Origin: Ramazzottius varieornatus
Lineage: Eukaryota; Tardigrada; Eutardigrada; Parachela; Ramazzottiidae
Length of the DNA stretch: 64,000 nt
Assembly (NCBI GenBank): GCA_001949185.1
Contig: BDGG01000004.1
Coordinates: 3,355,267 to 3,419,266 of the forward strand
Direction of reading: 5' to 3'
How positions within the stretch are numbered: the first letter of the stretch is position 1; each line of letters begins with the position of its first letter. The notes beneath the pieces were generated by a model, which was not told the DNA's origin, did no database searches, and saw only the letters and a list, made by a program, of their open reading frames with translations. Positions 62,105-64,000 of the stretch are shown here, one piece after another. The translations under genes were made by a program, and so were the position numbers.

Positions 62105-64000
62105 ATGTATTTCATCAATGGATTCCCGAAGATCATCAGCACTATCCCGTCGGAAGAAGATGACTGCTTTCAGTATTTATGCTGTAACAGAGAGCATACG
62201 TTGATATTGGTCCTGCGGAAATACTCCTTTGCAATATGGCAGCTTCGGGTAATTATGCATACTCGAATAATGTTGACAATCTTATATGGTTTGACTGGAT
62301 GCTCTCGATTCAAATATCTAAATGAAGTCCTTCAAATTTTCCTCTGTCTTGCAGCCATTACTGCAGCTTACTGCGTATCGCAGATCGCATTCATCGGTGA
62401 AGAATGTTGGCATAAATGTCGGTGCGTTGTGGGAACCGGAAACGAATGCCATCGTGATTCAGGCACGTATAATTTTCGTGCCGTCATATAAGAGTAAACT
62501 ATGGATGCAGTTTCCGTCATATAATTACACGAAAAAATTCCCCATTCACTATATTAAATTTGCCGTATAGAGGATTGCTGAAAATAGTTATGAGCGAACG
62601 TGATGTAGATTTGGATGGGGGCTTTGTCGAGTCACTGATTACGTTCTCGCTGTAGACGGCGGAAGGTGGACTGATGTTCTTCAACCTGGACTTCCGCAAC
62701 GCGGACCGTGGATGTTACCAGCTTGAAGATTCGAAGTGCGTAATCATCTCACAGCTATGTGTTGTGTAGTGTCATACTGTCGCTTTTTAGGAACTCCAGG
62801 AGAGAATCGGACGAGCTGTTCCTCAAAGAAACCATTCCGTATATCTCTGTCATTCCTACCGCCAGCATAATGATCGCAGGCGGAATAACAAGGTACGCCG
62901 CATCCTCTGCCTTCTTCCCGGAAAATGAAACTAGCCTATGTTCGGGGCTGTTTCAGCTTGGAGTCGTTACGGGACAACGTGATGGTGGCGTCTTCCTCTG
63001 GGTTTATCCAGCGAATCCAATGGGATGGCAGTATAAACAACAGTCTAACTATAGTCTTGGAAAAAGTCCCCTTCTCGATCGACTTACCTCAGTCCAAAAG
63101 TATGTTTCGTTCACCTTGCTCATTGCTTATATTGATGGAAGAAATCTGGTGTTGGCCTAAGATCGGTTCTTTTCCAGAGTCTTACTTGAGTCAGTCATCG
63201 ATCCACATAATCGACTTGGATTTCTCTTTTCTACTCGGTGGGTTCTCGTTAGTGCTCTCTAATGGACGAGGTGCTTTGATGACCGCAAGTGACGTCGAGT
63301 TCCTGCCGGATACCGTGCAGTGTGTTTGGGTACCAGTAGAGCCTTCCCCTTTCACTTGCACAGCTGTCAATCACAAGTACCGTTTAATGGCGTTCGGCTG
63401 TACAAAGTAGGTGCATAACAGTTCTTTTTGAACGAGGGAAGAGAGGTCTAACCTTTTTTATGCTTGATTGCAGTGCACAAGGAGCACTGTACTGCATCGA
63501 GGACCAGACAGAAGGTATCCAGCTGACCCACCGTCTGCAATTGCTGGACAGAGACTGTCCGGACATGGCGGGCGGGTGCGGGTCCGTGGAAGGTCTCCGA
63601 TGGACACCGGACGGGTGTGCCCTGGCTATGATCTGGAAGAAAGGAGGCTTCGCTATATGGAGCGTCTTTGGCGCTCTCCTGACTTTCTCTCTGTCGTTGG
63701 TGCACGAAAGCATTCCAAGGAGGGTTTCAGCGTTGGTACGTACTGACAGGATTTTCAACTCCATGTGCAAAGAACTCTTACTCAACGGTTGCTTTCTCCG
63801 TTGTAGGACTGGGGTACAGAAGGCTACACGATGTGGATACTTGACCCGAAACTTCTTCTGGCATATAACTTCGTGAAAAGCGCTCTTACCGTGAACAACT
63901 GCTCAGTGAGTGACCATTTTGAAGATGACGATCAGCGTTTGTATGGATGTCGAATTTTCAGACCAACAGAACCAGCGTACTTCTTCAAGGGGAGAATGGT
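62105..64000 (+). CDS. RIC1: RIC1, RAB6A-GEF complex partner (5' part, runs off the window)
   Basis: Golgi-associated WD40 protein that with RGP1 activates RAB6A. Visible exons: 62105-62248, 62355-62462, 62656-62735, 62791-62892, 62957-63099, 63178-63406, 63474-63735, 63807 to beyond 64000. The N-terminus MYFINGFPKI matches MYFLSGWPK of human RIC1. Later matches are LRDNVMVASSSGFIQRIQW, VPFSIDLPQS, AVNHKYRLMAFGC, LRWTPDGCALAMIW, FAIWSVFGALL and WGTEGYTMWIL. These form the N-terminal beta-propeller; the C-terminal RIC1 domain lies outside. The second intron (62463-62654) appears to start with GC instead of GT, because only that junction gives the conserved frame (VIQ to TAEGGLMFF). Confidence 0.92.

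Overview
The window is nuclear DNA from an animal with a compact genome. Every recognisable coding gene except one is split by short GT-AG introns, mostly 50-120 bp with a few of 0.3-0.9 kb. Genes are spaced at about 2.5 kb on both strands. The gene set is metazoan: a STAR-family RNA-binding protein of the Quaking/HOW type, a DOCK1/Myoblast-city type Rac exchange factor, a TMEM35/NACHO-like chaperone, TONSL, RIC1, DPYD and SYAP1. A small-bodied bilaterian, perhaps an ecdysozoan such as a tardigrade or nematode-like animal, would fit. The sequence alone does not settle the phylum. There is no bacterial operon, CRISPR array, phage, tRNA or rRNA gene that I can see.

Layout, left to right: SRRM1 splicing coactivator (+); ribosomal protein uL13/RPL13A (-); origin recognition complex subunit ORC3 (+); an intronless homeobox gene (+); two tandem adenosine-kinase genes (+,+); a small basic/acidic protein whose N-terminus resembles REDIC1 (+); a 13-exon PP1-type phosphatase (+); mitochondrial ribosomal protein bS16m (+); SYAP1 BSD-domain protein (-); a DAPIT/ATP5MK-like ATP-synthase subunit (+); MTRES1-like S4-domain protein (-); an unrecognised Pro/Glu-rich protein (+); a gene-poor stretch; cathepsin L (+); a long non-coding stretch; the STAR/KH gene (-); a possible 47-residue spliced microprotein (-); TMEM35/NACHO-like (+); DOCK1-like (+) converging on TONSL (-); NDUFA6 (+); HDHD2 (+); DPYD (+); a chromo-barrel-like protein (-); and the 5' part of RIC1 (+), cut by the window end.

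For most genes I checked the exon model by requiring that the donor and acceptor phases of all exons add up to one open frame with a family-like protein length. This worked for SRRM1, RPL13A, both ADKs, PP1, bS16m, SYAP1, DAPIT, MTRES1, cathepsin L, STAR, TMEM35, DOCK, TONSL, NDUFA6, HDHD2, the chromo-barrel gene and the visible part of RIC1. ORC3 has one uncertain region. DPYD was recognised exon by exon. The Pro/Glu-rich gene is not resolved.

The genes do not form one pathway; it is an ordinary mixed housekeeping neighbourhood. Themes recur: genome replication and repair (ORC3, TONSL, perhaps the REDIC1-like gene), nucleoside/pyrimidine metabolism (two ADKs, DPYD) and mitochondrial function (bS16m, DAPIT, MTRES1, NDUFA6). 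I found no undescribed system comparable to a defence island. The most interesting items are: the diverged second adenosine kinase with one intron lost; a homeodomain with Trp at the near-invariant Phe49; a large nested fold-back element filling a DPYD intron; a 13-mer (TATGTCATGTCAT) present three times in intergenic DNA; a putative GC-AG intron in RIC1; a 5-nt first coding exon in DAPIT; and an orphan chromo-barrel protein.
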